Source of the DNA: CAZZNY01 sp964655935
GTDB taxonomy: Bacteria > Patescibacteriota > Gracilibacteria > BD1-5 > UBA2023
Length of the DNA: 64,000 bases
NCBI GenBank assembly: GCA_964655935.1
Contig: CAZZNY010000001.1
Span: 620,001 to 684,000, forward strand
Direction: 5' to 3'
How positions within the stretch are numbered: the first letter of the stretch is position 1; the number at the start of each line of letters is the position of its first letter. The translations under genes and the position numbers were made by a program. This document shows positions 54,187-64,000 of this stretch, piece by piece. The notes below the pieces were generated by a model. That model made no database searches, had not been told where the DNA came from, and was given only the letters and a program-made list of their open reading frames with translations.

Positions 54187-56163
54187 ATGAAAAAACCAAA
54201 GAAAACCGAAAAAAAGAATGAACTTCTCGAAAACCTCAAACGACTCCAATCAAGTAATAAAAAAGGTCCGAAAAAACACGTAAATCCCTTTGTTTTTTTG
54301 CTTCTTATCGCGATTATTATCGTAATTACGATCAGTCTTTTTTCGAGTGGAAAAAAAGAAAAAATAGATGATACTCTCAGTCTCAACAAAGTAATCGAAA
54401 ACTACAATTCCGGTACGTATAGTGAGATAATAATCGAAGATACCGAGCTCGTCGCTACGAAAAAAGCAAAATGAACGGAGACGATAAAAATACCCTTTAT
54501 GGCGCCGACTTTCGTCGAAGTAATCCAGAAAGATGTTGTCGTTCTTCCTCCTCACGATAGTCTCAAAGATCTCGGACTCAATGATATCAAGAATCCGACC
54601 AAAGTGACCGTCAAAGATAACACTGTGGCGAAGGCATTGAATGAATACCTTCCAACCGTTATTCTTGTGGTTTTTGCTGGAGTTGTATTCTTATTTTTAT
54701 TCGGTCGTATGGGCGGCGGAGCAAATGGTCCTATGGCTTTTATCAAGTCCCGCGCAAAACTCTATGATCCAAATAAAGATCCAGTAAGTTTTAAAGATGT
54801 TGCTTGAGCCGAAGAAGAAAAAGATGAACTCGTCGAAGTGGTAGATTTCCTCAAAAATCCACAGAAATATCGTGATCTCTGAGCGAAGATTCCACGTGGA
54901 ATCCTCCTTATGGGTCCTCCAGGAACCGGAAAAACACTTCTTGCTCGAGCTGTCGCTGGAGAATCAAACGTACCGTTTTTCTCGATCTCCGGATCGGAAT
55001 TCGTCGAGATGTTCGTCGGAGTCGGTGCAGCTCGTGTACGTGACCTCTTTAAGGAAGCTAAAGAAAAATCGCCATCTATCATCTTCATCGATGAGATCGA
55101 TGCAATCGGTAAAAAACGATCTCCTGGAATCTGAGGTGGACACGACGAACGAGAACAAACCTTGAATCAGATTTTGACGGAAATGGACGGATTCGATAAT
55201 CAGACGGCTGTCATTATTATCGCCGCTACGAACCGAGCAGATACCCTCGATAAAGCACTTCTTCGACCGGGACGATTCGATCGAAAAGTCGTCATAAACT
55301 TGCCAAATATCGAAGATCGTATCAAAATTCTCGAAGTCCACGCGAAAAACAAGCCACTCGATGAAAATATTAAATGGCGAAAAATCGCTTCTGCGACGGT
55401 AGGTTTTTCTGGTGCCGACCTCGCAAATCTTCTCAATGAATCTGCGATTCTCGCAGGTAAACTGAACTCGAAAACTGTTACTCAAGACATGGTCCAAAAA
55501 TCTATCGAGAAAGTGCTTCTCGGTACCGCAAAAAAATCTCGAAAAATGAACGAACAAGAAAAGTGGCTGACGGCAATCCATGAAGTCGGACATGCAATCG
55601 TCGCGAAGATGCTCGCAAATACCGATCCGGTTCACAAAATTTCCATTATTCCTCGCGGAAGCACTGGATGAGTGACTTGGTATCTTCCGGATCGCGATTC
55701 GAGCTACACTTCGAAGCAACAATTCCTTGATAGGCTCGCGGCCACTTATGGATGACGCGTCGCTGAAGAGATTTTCTTCTGAAAAGACTCTGTCACAACC
55801 GGTGCGACGAGTGATATCCAACATGCAACGAGTGTCGCTCGAGCGATGATCACTGAATTCGGATTCGATGACGAACTCGGACCCGAGAACTTCGCGAACG
55901 AACGAGCCGAAGGAAATTATCTCGGTCTCGAAACCAGTCAAAAAATGGTAAGTGATCGAACCCAAGAATTAATCGATAAAAAAGTTTCAGAGATTCTCAA
56001 AAATGCATTAGCAAAAGCACGAGAAATTATCAGTAACTACAAAGATCTTCACGAAACTATCGCGAAAGCACTTCTCGAAAAAGAAGAGATGACGGAAGAA
56101 GAATTCGATGCATTTTTTGAGGGTGTCGTATGAGTGCCTGCAAAAGATAAATCTATGGCGTAA
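54187..56163 (+). CDS. ftsH: ATP-dependent zinc metalloprotease FtsH
   Basis: A 658-residue membrane AAA protease. A basic N-terminus precedes two membrane helices (about 36-55 and 155-175). The AAA domain has Walker A GPPGTGKT (about 243), Walker B IIFIDEID and the SRH NRADTLDKALLRPGRFDR. The zinc site is HEVGH (usually HEAGH; about 465), with the third ligand in ATSD. UGA encodes invariant glycines, for example DVA-G-AEE, IPGI-GGGH and STG-G-VTWY. FtsH degrades misfolded membrane proteins and short-lived regulators. It is an excellent proof of the genetic code. Confidence 0.97.
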
Positions 56164-56170
56164 AAACTAA

Positions 56171-56198
56171 AAACCCGAGCCTGAAACTCGGGTTTTTT
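56171..56198 (+). terminator. Terminator of ftsH
   Basis: Stem AAACCCGAG / CTCGGGTTT followed by T-run; the mobile element starts 5 nt further on. Confidence 0.85.
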
Positions 56199-56202
56199 CC
56201 TT

Positions 56203-56605
56203 TGTCATTCTGAGCGAAGCGTGAGAATCCCTTATACTCAAATTTCAGTACACACAATGAAAAATCACCAATACTACACATATATTCTATCAAGTTCCAC
56301 TGGAACTCTCTATGTATGAGTGACAAATAATCTTGAAAGAAGAATATTAGAACACAAGCAATAATTGGTTGAATGATTTTCAAAAAAATATTGATGTACA
56401 AAACTTGTATATTTTGAAGATTGATCAGATATTAATTCTGCTATCACAAGAGAAAAACAAATCAAAGGAATTACGAGAAAGAAAAAAAGAACTTATTAAA
56501 ATTACAAATCCTCACTGGAAAGATTTAAGTGAAGATTGGTTCAGATAAAATTAGCCTTGAGCAATCCTCGTGTATAAGGGATTCTTCGCTACTCTCAGAA
56601 TGACA
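56203..56605 (+). mobile_element. GIY-YIG element, copy 1 (decayed)
   Basis: Terminal inverted repeats TGTCATTCTGAGCGAAGCGT...CCCTTATAC and GTATAAGGGATTCTTCG...TCAGAATGACA enclose a GIY-YIG gene. The same ends, without the gene, form the MITE-like elements M1-M4. About 400 bp in total. It is inserted directly behind the ftsH terminator. Confidence 0.75.
56257..56549 (+). pseudogene. GIY-YIG endonuclease pseudogene (UPF0213-like)
   Basis: Starts MKNHQYYTYILSSSTGTLYVGVTNNLERR, as in the intact copy at 57870. It is broken at codon 36, where TAA stands in place of the TGA (Gly) of the intact copy, and again near the end, where two bases are missing in AAAGAAAAAAAG. The remaining sequence (KYGCTKLVYFEDGSD, REKQIKGITRKKK) is still closely similar. 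A TGA-to-TAA change is a nonsense mutation only in this genetic code. Confidence 0.8.
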
Positions 56606-56663
56606 AATATTCTTCCACGGCCCCCTATTCCTCTACCCAGCTACGCTCCTATCCCGCTATCTT

Positions 56664-57803
56664 ATGCTTTGAAACATTGTCCAACTCTTTATGCTCCGAG
56701 GTATTACCACGAAACGATGGAATAATTTTCCTCGAATCGAGGAATTTAGTGTGCTCGATAATGTAGGTATTCGAATGCATATCGCCATGTTACTCTGTGC
56801 GATAGAACGAAAGAAAAATAATTCGATCGACGAACTTTTGATTCTGAAAAAAATCCTTTTCTCAATTTTTCCGATCGTCATTCTCTCCGATATTTCGCGT
56901 GAACTCAAAGAATATCTGAATGAAAAAAATCCAGAGATTCTCACAGAAGTAAACAAAAAAGCTCTCGATTTTCTTTTTTCTTTCGAATTCACTTCTGAGA
57001 TAAAAGAAGATATGCGAGAAACCCTGACTCAAAAACCAAATAAAATAGAAGAGCAAATTATCGAGGAAGCTCGACTCTATTCCGCTTTCATAGAGATTAC
57101 TCACAATGCTCAGGTTTTTTCGTATGATTATGAACACGCGATAAAAGGTTTTTCTACGGCGATCGAACAGCAACGAAAAATATCTCCAGGATTCGACGAA
57201 CTTCTCAGTGAAAAAGATCATCAAAAATATCTTCTCTCGGTTCGTCGACTTGTCCATACGAAACGCTGGAATCGCATGAAACGATTTTATCCGATTTCTG
57301 TCATGGAACACCAAGCGATGGTTGGATTTATCGGATACATTCTTGCGATGCTCGAGAAAAAATCTGGAAATGATTACAATATGGAACACATACTCAAACG
57401 AGCACTGTTTCACGATATCGCAGAAAGTATCACGGGTGATGTCATTACTCCGACGAAGCGAATTATCCCAGAATTCAGACCTGCACTTATAGAGGCAGAG
57501 CAGCGCATGCTCGAAGATCGACTCTTCCCTATTATTCCAGAAGTTGCCAGAGCGGATTTTCGATACTTTCTCACCGATGAGACTTCACGCGAAAGCAAAC
57601 TCGTAAAGCACGCGGATAATCTCTGTATGCTTCTCGAGACACTCATCGAAGTGAACGTCGGGAATATACCGTTTCGAGATATTCATCTGAACTTCAAAAA
57701 ACGACTGATCGAAGCAAATATTCCGAGCATTGATTTTTTTATCAAGCATGTGCCTGATAAATTTTCTGATAATCTCGATATGATTTTTGCGATGGATAAA
57801 TAA
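56664..57803 (+). CDS. HD-domain phosphohydrolase, tandem YfbR-like
   Basis: A 379-residue protein. The second half is a good YfbR/HDDC2-like HD domain: LVHTKRWNRMKRFYPISVMEHQAMVGFIGYIL, ALFHDIAESITGDVITP (the HD pair) and KLVKHADNLCMLLE. The first half (RWNNFPRIEEFSVLDNVGIRMHIAMLLC) looks like a degenerate repeat of the same domain without the HD pair. YfbR-type enzymes remove phosphate from 5'-deoxynucleotides. The ATG at 56664 was chosen over 56691 because the UGA between them is sense. It sits between the two GIY-YIG elements. Confidence 0.8.
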
Positions 57804-57814
57804 AATTCTTTGTC

Positions 57815-58219
57815 TGTCATTCTGAGCGAAGCGTGAGAATCCCTTATACTCAAATTCAGTACATACACGATGAAAAATCATCAATACTACACCTATATTC
57901 TTTCGAGTTCTACAGGAACTCTCTATGTATGAGTGACAAATAATCTTGAAAAAAGAGCATTAGAACATAAACAATGATTGGTTGAATGATTTTCAAAAAA
58001 ATATTGATGTACAAAACTTGTATATTTTGAAGACTGATCAGATATTAGTTCCGCTATCGCAAGAGAAAAACAAATCAAAGGAATTACAAGAAAGAAAAAA
58101 GAAGAACTTATTAAAACTACAAATCCTCACTGGAAAGATTTAAGTGAAGACTAGTTTAAACAATATCGTTCGAACTAATCCTGATGTATAAGGGATTCTT
58201 CGCTACTCTCAGAATGACA
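57815..58219 (+). mobile_element. GIY-YIG element, copy 2 (intact)
   Basis: Same terminal inverted repeats and internal gene as copy 1. It begins 11 nt after the HD gene stop and ends 33 nt before the glycosyltransferase ATG. Confidence 0.8.
57870..58154 (+). CDS. GIY-YIG nuclease (UPF0213/URI-type), intact copy
   Basis: A 94-residue single-domain nuclease of normal family length. The GIY-YIG strands are YYTYIL and LYVG; the catalytic Arg lies in NNLEKR and the metal-binding Glu in AREKQIKG. The sequence ends RKKKEELIKTTNPHWKDLSED. Four or more glycines are UGA (Y V-G-V, KQ-G-LVE-G-F, KY-G-C, ED-G-S). It nicks or cuts DNA through one metal ion. Its position inside long terminal inverted repeats shared with many empty elements suggests a role in their movement; this is inference. 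Confidence 0.85.
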
Positions 58220-58251
58220 AATTTTTATAGACCTTATAGACTTTCGACTTT

Positions 58252-59394
58252 ATGACTTCTCCAAAAATCATCATCCTCCACGACACCTTCATCTACCGCT
58301 GAGGTGCTGAACGTCTTGTTTTATTGATGGCAAAAGCTCTTGATGCTGATATTGCAACCGCTTATCTCGATCCAGCAAGCTTCAATCTCAAAGATATTGG
58401 TTTTACTGGAAAAATGAACGTCGTTATGCCACTTTTTTTCTGGAAAGGCTTTTCTTGACTCCCAAAAAAAATCGGTTTCATCGTCAATAATATGCTTCGG
58501 CACTTCGGAATGAAATTTTTCTTCACCTATAATACGAAGCTCCTCCGAGAATATGATATCATCATTTTTAGTGGAGATTGCCTCGCAGGAACTCACAATA
58601 TCCGAAAAGATGCAAAATCTTATTATTATTGTCATACGCCACCTCGATATTTGTTTGATCAGCACGACGCATATCTCACAAAAGTACCAAAAATTGCTCG
58701 ATGAGCCTATGATATGTTTGTTTGATGGTATAAGAAACTCTACCTCAGAGATATCGCTCGAATTAACACAATTTTTACGAATTCCACGAACACAAAAAAT
58801 CGTCTAAAAAGTTTTACTGGATATGATTCGGATATTATCTATCCACCAGTGGATCTTTCCCAATTTCTTCCATCAGAAACTCATGGCGATTATTACTACA
58901 GCTGGGCGCGTCTCGCCTCGATCAAACGCGTCGATCGCATCGTAGAAGCTTTTGCTCAGATGCCCGATAAAAAACTTATCTTTTCGTATGGAAATAATGA
59001 TCCAGAAAAAGAAGAAATCCTAGAAATAGCAAAACAATATTCAAACATCACTGCAATCAAATCTCCTGATGATCCAGAACTTATAAAGCTCATCAGTGAA
59101 GCAATCGCTACAATCTATATACCTATTGACGAAGATTTCGGTATGAGCCCGGTCGAGTCTATGGCCTGTGGAGTTCCAGTAATATGAGTCAATGATGGTG
59201 GACTCAAGGAAAGTGTCATCGATGGAAAAACTGGTGTCCTAATCTGAAAAGAAGCAAACGTCGATGAACTTCGTGCAGCAGTTCAAAACCTCACACTAGA
59301 AAAAAGTCTCACGATGAAGTGAGACTGTATGGAACAAGCTAAGAAATTTGGATTAGAGGAATTTGCGAGACAGGTGAGAGGGAAAATGAGGTAA
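58252..59394 (+). CDS. GT1-family (GT-B) glycosyltransferase
   Basis: A 380-residue enzyme. The N-terminal Rossmann half begins KIIILHDTFIYRGGAERLVLLMAKAL, with the GGAER loop. The C-terminal half has YYYSWARLASIKRVDRIVEAFAQMP and the donor-binding E-x7-E region DEDFGMSPVESMACGVPVIGVNDGGLKE. This fits retaining glycosyltransferases that use nucleotide sugars, typically in surface polysaccharide synthesis. It probably works with the O-antigen ligase-like protein. UGA encodes Gly in the GGAER loop. Confidence 0.9.
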
Positions 59395-59400
59395 TTATTA

Positions 59401-60957
59401 TTATTTATCTCACTTCAATATTCTAAGTTTTCCCCTTCCTTCTTGCACTGCCTTTATGTTTCAAAGCTTCTCTTCACACCGAATCAATTGTTCTAAATAA
59501 AACGCTTGGGATGGTGTTGATTGATGTCAACGCAAAGCCCACTCTCTTGCCTGCTCATAATTATTAAGTCGTTCAAAAGCTGTAGCGATATTCGCATAAA
59601 TATCAGCATTTACAACTCCGAAACGTAAAGCAAATTGATATTTTTCCAAAGCCTCCTCTTGGTGTCATGTATTTGATAATTTTGACCCCCACACATTAAG
59701 AAAATCAGCCATTATACCATCCTCTACTTCTGATTTGGTATATATTGGAGGAAATCATTTATGTTTTTCAACAGCCTTTTCAATATTTTGATCCTGTGTA
59801 TATGCACCGGTTTGTATAGTTTTTTGATTACTTAATGATACCAATTTGGTATTATAGGATGGATCACAATACCATTCTGAACCATCTGCAAGAATCACTC
59901 ATAATGCAATATGTGTTGGGAAATGCATTGCAAAATGCTTTATGGAAATTTCTTGAAGCAAACCATGCATAGTCATAGTTTTTCAAATACATTTCATATG
60001 TTTGGAATATAAAAACAAGGCTGGTTCACTTCACGCTAAATTTCACTCTGGCACATCACCACTATATAATCGAACTGCCGTCAGCATTTTTTCTATTGCT
60101 TCTTTTTGTTGTTTGGTCTTTTTTTCTTTATTTGTATGAGAGGAATCAAAAAGAGTTTTTTTAACTCCATCCATATCTAACGATGTATATAAGTCCTTTT
60201 CTTGATCTCCAACTGTTTTTTTAAATTGTTGAATAATTGATTTATCTCATCATGAACGTGCCACAAATTCCGCTTTATCAAAAAATGGAAGTTTTTTCGG
60301 AATAGATTTAATACTTAATTCAAGAAACGATTCAAGCATAGATTTTGTCATTTTTTTTGAAACACCTCTTTCTATCTTGTCCAAATCTTGATCAATAGAT
60401 GTATCTATCTCGTTTTCATTAACACAAAAATTTCCTATTCATAAAGATTCATAAAGAACAACATATTTTTTTATAGCTCGTTCAAAATTTTTTGATTCAT
60501 TTTTATTTTGACATCATTTTAATCTAGAAAGTAGGGTATTGATTATCTTACGAAGGTCCGATCAAAGACGATGACTTGCAGCATCCTCTGGTGGTACATC
60601 ACCAAAAGTGGTTTTATTTATATGGCGAATAATACCCGCTAATTCACCGATATGAAGATCCTCTGGTAGATAAAGTATATCGCCGTCTATCATTGCTCTG
60701 CCCTGGCCTCTCGTGCGTTTTTCATTTTCATTTCTTTTAGTCCATTCCTCTCGAGAAATAAGTGGTATATGCAACCTTAAACGTGGATGTAACTTATTTA
60801 CCCAATCGAACAATAATTTAATTTCATCTTGTTCCGCAAAATACTTTTTATCTAGACCTTTTGGGGCAAATAAATCCCTAAGCTTATCAATAAAAGAATG
60901 ACGTTTCTGTCGCTCAAATTTTATTTCCAGATTATGTGGTTCAATTTTTTCTACCAT
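59401..60957 (-). CDS. Transglutaminase-like and TPR protein
   Basis: A 518-residue protein. Residues 1-130 are helical and charged. A middle region has MKCIGKTMTMHGLLQEI, FPTHIALGVILADGSEWYCDPSYN, whose Cys, His and Asp are spaced like a transglutaminase-like (TGc) catalytic triad. The C-terminal 120 residues form TPR-like helices (GHQEEALEKYQFALRFG, DIYANIATAFERLNNYEQAREWALRG). It has no signal peptide. About twelve UGA codons are Gly. The overall layout is like uncharacterised bacterial TGc/TPR proteins; substrate unknown. Confidence 0.65.
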
Positions 60958-61080
60958 TCTAATATTTTACCAATCAAATATATATTGATGGTATCATACT
61001 TAACAAAATCTGTCAAAAATTGACTTTTTATTAACAATATGAGACAATGGTAGTGAAATAAAAAATAATTCATTTACCCT

Positions 61081-61455
61081 ATGTTATATAATATTGACTC
61101 TGAAGGTATAAATTCTATGGATATCCTCAGTATTTTTCGAACAATTTTTCGAGAATATCCGAAACTCATATCTACCTTCGAAGACTATCTCAACAAATTA
61201 TCAAATACATCTGCGGGGAAAGAATATATTTCATATTTATTAGAAAGTTTTATCACAATCAACAAGGATCTCAACAATCCTGAAAATATTACACCTGAAA
61301 ACGAACAAGATCTAGTAAATAAAATTAATTCCTCTCTTGAAGAATTCAATAAAGATGTCTCTCAAAGAGCTAATCGAATAGCTGTTCAGGAGAAAGAAAA
61401 ATTTTATAAATCCGTAGATTCTACAAACGCAATTCTAGAAATAACTAACTTATAA
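61081..61455 (+). CDS. Hypothetical helical protein
   Basis: A 124-residue, acidic, mostly helical protein (ILSIFRTIFREYPKLISTFEDYLNKL ... EEFNKDVSQRANRIAVQEKEKF). No family recognised and no UGA in frame. It is followed after 30 nt by another helical protein on the same strand. It diverges from the transglutaminase-like gene, and the 120-bp AT-rich gap should hold both promoters. Confidence 0.6.
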   Translation: MLYNIDSEGINSMDILSIFRTIFREYPKLISTFEDYLNKLSNTSAGKEYISYLLESFITINKDLNNPENITPENEQDLVNKINSSLEEFNKDVSQRANRIAVQEKEKFYKSVDSTNAILEITNL

Positions 61456-61485
61456 TATATATTTATCTTTTAATTTTTTTAATAT

Positions 61486-62043
61486 ATGGAAGCTGGTGGA
61501 AAAAATTGGACTGAAGTATGAAGCACAATAAAAAATATGGGGCAAATAGACAATGCGAAAAATGATATCAATACAGAGTCCGCAAGAGAAGCTGAAAAAA
61601 AGCATAGCGGTTTTACTTTAAGTCTACCAGAAATAGGTAGACGATTGGTTGCAACTGATTTACATAAAAAGAATACCGCGAATGAAATCGCATCAGAAAA
61701 ACTTATTAGCTTTTATACTGGAATATTAAACCAACATGAAGCATTAAATGATATCCAAACACCTGAACAAAAAAGCTTATACAAACAAGCCGCAAAACAA
61801 CTATCATTTCTTGTTACACCAGAAACAAGAAATAGTATTGCTAGAAATTTAATTCATCCAGAAAAACTTATAGCTAACTATGGTGATTTCCTTGTAGACC
61901 AAACCAGTACGCGTGAAACGGCAAGTACTCCAATAGACCCGAGCGACGCGGAAGCTGCAGCAGAAGCTAGAGCCGTAAGTGATGTTGGATATGGAAGAGT
62001 TGTCAATAATTTAAACGATGCGAAAAAGAATAATAAAAAATAG
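61486..62043 (+). CDS. Hypothetical helical protein
   Basis: A 185-residue protein starting MEAGGKNWTEVGSTIKNMG (one UGA). It contains LSLPEIGRRLVATDLHKKNTANEI and ALNDIQTPEQKSLYKQAAKQLSFLV, all helical, with an Ala/Glu-rich tail and a Lys/Asn end. No family recognised. A terminator overlaps the stop codon. Confidence 0.6.
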
Positions 62044-62059
62044 CCCTTGGCTATTTTTT
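62034..62059. terminator. Bidirectional terminator
   Basis: Stem AAAAAATAGCC / GGCTATTTTTT between convergent genes. Confidence 0.75.
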
Positions 62060-62079
62060 ATTATTTGTAATATTTATCT

Positions 62080-63288
62080 TTATCCTCTCACTTTCATCAC
62101 CTCACGACCAACCACCTGATGTTCTCGCTTATATAAGAGACTTCAGGTTTTTGTTTGCTTATATTCAATGTTTTCTGGGAGAAGCACTTGTGATCGGAAA
62201 CCATATTTTTCGAGAATCGCGTAGACTTCTTCACAGTAGTAATACTTTTTCTGGATTTCCCAGAATGGTAAGCTGATGACGATATTTCATTTAAAACCAA
62301 GTTTTTTGAGTCATCCAAAAAATCCATCATAGAGTTTTTCGAGTTTGAGTCGTTCCATTTCTACTCGTTCTGGAGTGATAGTCTTTGCCATCATGATCTC
62401 ACCAAGATATCCTTCTGTGACGATTGCCATATCAGTCAGCCAATCTCCGAGTTCAAGATTTGAACCAATTTTCGATGCATCTTGTTCAAATACTTCAAAT
62501 GCCTCGACTCGAGTACGACTCGTGCCAAGATACGCTTGAAGATTTTCTCGTGACGCTTCGACCATCTCAGGAGCGAGATCGCTTCCAAGAAGTGCCCAGT
62601 AACCTCCATGAGCTGCCTCGATAAGCACTGTCCCAAGACCAACGAACGGATCATAGATTCCACGCGCTTCTCCGGAGATATTTAACATCATTTGTGCGAG
62701 TTTTGGTGGAAGCATCCCCACATCCATATCTCTGACAGATTTTCCATAATCGCGCGCAGAATATGCATCGACATCCTGAAAGAGCATCGTAATTCCCATA
62801 TATGATCCTTGCGGAGTATAGAGGTAATTATATTCTGAGAGAGTTTCTCCGAGTTTTTCTTTCTTAAAAACCGCTGCGTTAATGTTCGTATCATCTTTGT
62901 TTACGAGACGGAGACTTCGCTTTCCTTTGGCTTCAAAATCAGGAGAATGAACAAGATCATTTTTTATCTTGAGTCCAGTGCGAAATTGACTGATTCGTTC
63001 ACCGTAACTTGCGAGTGCGAATGGATGTTTTCCAGTAAAATCACCTTCGAAAATATCTTTTTTTACATCACGAAGAAAATCACTGAGCCCAACGACTGGA
63101 TGAAGAATTTTTATTACTTTAATAACTCCTCCCATTTTCGGAAAAGTTTCTCTGAGATATTCTTCATCAATATTTTTTGCGATATAGAGTTCATGATTTG
63201 CAAGCACGAGCTCACTATCACGAAACAGATGCCAAATCTCAGCGATTGCGAGTTTGAATTCTCGACCAAGGATAAATGCGTAGTACAT
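62080..63288 (-). CDS. Trm11/THUMP-type RNA methyltransferase-like protein
   Basis: A 402-residue protein. The Rossmann methyltransferase core has GIYDPFVGLGTVLIEAAHGGY (SAM-binding motif I) followed by LGSDLAPEMVEASRENL. This order is typical of tRNA guanine-N2 methyltransferases of the UPF0020/Trm11 group. The catalytic (D/N)PPY motif is replaced by TEGYLG, so activity or substrate may differ. The N-terminal 160 residues (YAFILGREFKLAIAEIWHLF) resemble the substrate-binding half. The true C-terminus lies beyond a UGA at FFG-G-LKKLGFKG. Confidence 0.75.
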
Positions 63289-63329
63289 ATATGGAAATTA
63301 CAAGTTTAAAGTTCAAAGTTTAAAGTCAA

Positions 63330-63475
63330 TATTGTCATCCTGGACCTGATCCAGGATCTTCCTTATAATTCTTCGAAAGTTTTAGAATCAAATGGAAGAT
63401 TCCAGATATTTTCTGGAAAATCTTTTGTTATTTCTATATTTTCTGCCATCCAGAAAATTCTGGAATGACAAGCCT
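63330..63475. repeat. Composite palindromic dispersed repeat
   Basis: GTCATCCTGGACCTGATCCAGGATC at the left and CCAGAAAATTCTGGAATGACA at the right, with an internal ATTCCAGATATTTTCTGG. Similar to 17684-17812 and to a fragment near 47.8 kb. The gap 63289-63590 holds nothing else that I can support. Confidence 0.6.
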
Positions 63476-63590
63476 ATTTTACTCATTATCGCCCGAAAAC
63501 AAAGAGATTATTTGATTCCTTGTCTGGGCGCTATGAACGCGATACTTTATTCATTTTTTTTGAAAAATAAAATGAAATTTAAATTTTTCG

Positions 63591-63997
63591 TTGACATTCT
63601 TTTTGAAAAGCTATAATGACGTGTAACCATATCTTCGAAAGAAAGGAGGTTGTCAAGGTTGATTCCTTGGCCTAAGCAGTCCGCAAGGACGAACATAGCG
63701 ATAGCTTTTACCCTACCTCAAGTAGGTGTGATCTAGACCTATTCTGGTCTTCTGCACAAACCATGAGTATCCGCAAGGAGAACCGTGGTCCATGTAGCGC
63801 AAAGCTCCGATACTCGCCAGTAGTTCACTACCGGCTTCCGTCTCTCAGCTGACACCCTACACCAAAGAGAAAATCCTCGCAAGAGATTTCTCAAGGATTT
63901 GTCGCGGAATCCAAACCCCGGGGAGGTGCTCAAGAGCCCTCCCCAAACCGAAACCAACACACCACTCGTTCATTAGAATGGGTGGTGTTTTTTAAAA
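63591..63997 (+). ncRNA. Transcribed cassette of unclear nature: possible structured RNA or mini-ORFs
   Basis: TTGACA (63591) and TATAAT (63612), then GAAAGGAGG (63641-63649), about 300 bp of GC-richer sequence, and a strong terminator (ACACCAC / GTGGTGT + T6, 63957-63995). Only short ORFs follow the ribosome binding site, for example a 25-residue one from TTG 63659 to TAG 63736. A second AAGGAG-GTG pair gives 12 residues. Internal complementary blocks suggest a structured RNA. It is the same layout as the other cassettes. Confidence 0.4.
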
Positions 63998-64000
63998 AAA

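Noticed and set aside
63739..63960. A minus-strand ORF near the end of the window
   Set aside because: It runs antisense to a unit with clear plus-strand promoter and terminator and has no start signal.

Overview
This window comes from a bacterium that reads UGA as glycine (genetic code 25), so it belongs to the Gracilibacteria (BD1-5) / Absconditabacteria (SR1) part of the Patescibacteria (CPR). Under the standard code almost every gene is cut at in-frame TGA. Read as Gly, the genes become continuous, and many TGAs fall on invariant glycines: FtsH DVA-G-AEE, Der second G domain, acetate kinase AEFL-G-KPL, MraY HKT-G-TPNM and the GIY-YIG motif YV-G-VTN. Genes end only in TAA or TAG. CGA is the main Arg codon (for example in FtsH RPGRFDR), which argues against relatives that moved CGA/CGG to Trp. 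All CDS coordinates below are given with UGA = Gly.

Layout: 0.06-1.5 kb holds a pyrimidine-dimer glycosylase, a NYN protein and an SMR transporter. 2.0-4.6 kb holds a trypsin-like protease and an SH3b protein on the minus strand. 5.7-14.7 kb is a minus-strand unit: ECF sigma factor, lipoprotein, and a 2,320-residue alpha-2-macroglobulin whose cytoplasmic N-terminus looks like an anti-sigma region. 14.9-20.9 kb is a complete minus-strand pyruvate-to-acetate/formate fermentation cluster (pflB, pflA, focA, pduL, ackA), giving ATP by substrate-level phosphorylation. 22.9-44.6 kb is mostly envelope and transport: PBP1C, AbrB-type regulator, RND adaptor and pump, MFS, mraY, ligA, a repeat-bearing secreted protein and an O-antigen-ligase-like protein. 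44.8-48.3 kb holds tRNA-Arg(CCU), a TPR protein and der. 48.3-54 kb holds secreted or poorly characterised proteins and a TraB-like protein. 54.2-63.3 kb holds ftsH, two copies of a GIY-YIG element flanking an HD-domain gene, a glycosyltransferase, a transglutaminase-like/TPR protein and a Trm11-like methyltransferase.

Most unusual is the repeat biology. A GIY-YIG nuclease gene sits twice between long terminal inverted repeats (56.2 and 57.8 kb). The same termini, without the gene, form about 100-bp MITE-like elements scattered through the window. At least three of these lie in frame inside conserved genes (twice in PBP1C, once in ligA), and a lone arm lies in the macroglobulin N-terminus. 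The arms contain TGA, so readthrough depends on the UGA=Gly code. This resembles the Rickettsia palindromic elements.

A second system is a set of small, GC-richer gene cassettes at 1.5, 4.6, 21.3, 21.9 and 25.2 kb, with a possible sixth at 63.6 kb. The clear ones have a TTGACA-N16-TATAAM promoter, a structured leader, a strong Shine-Dalgarno, an ORF with no UGA at all (readable under either code) and a strong GC-rich terminator. Two tandem cassettes share an 80-nt leader with a covarying hairpin.
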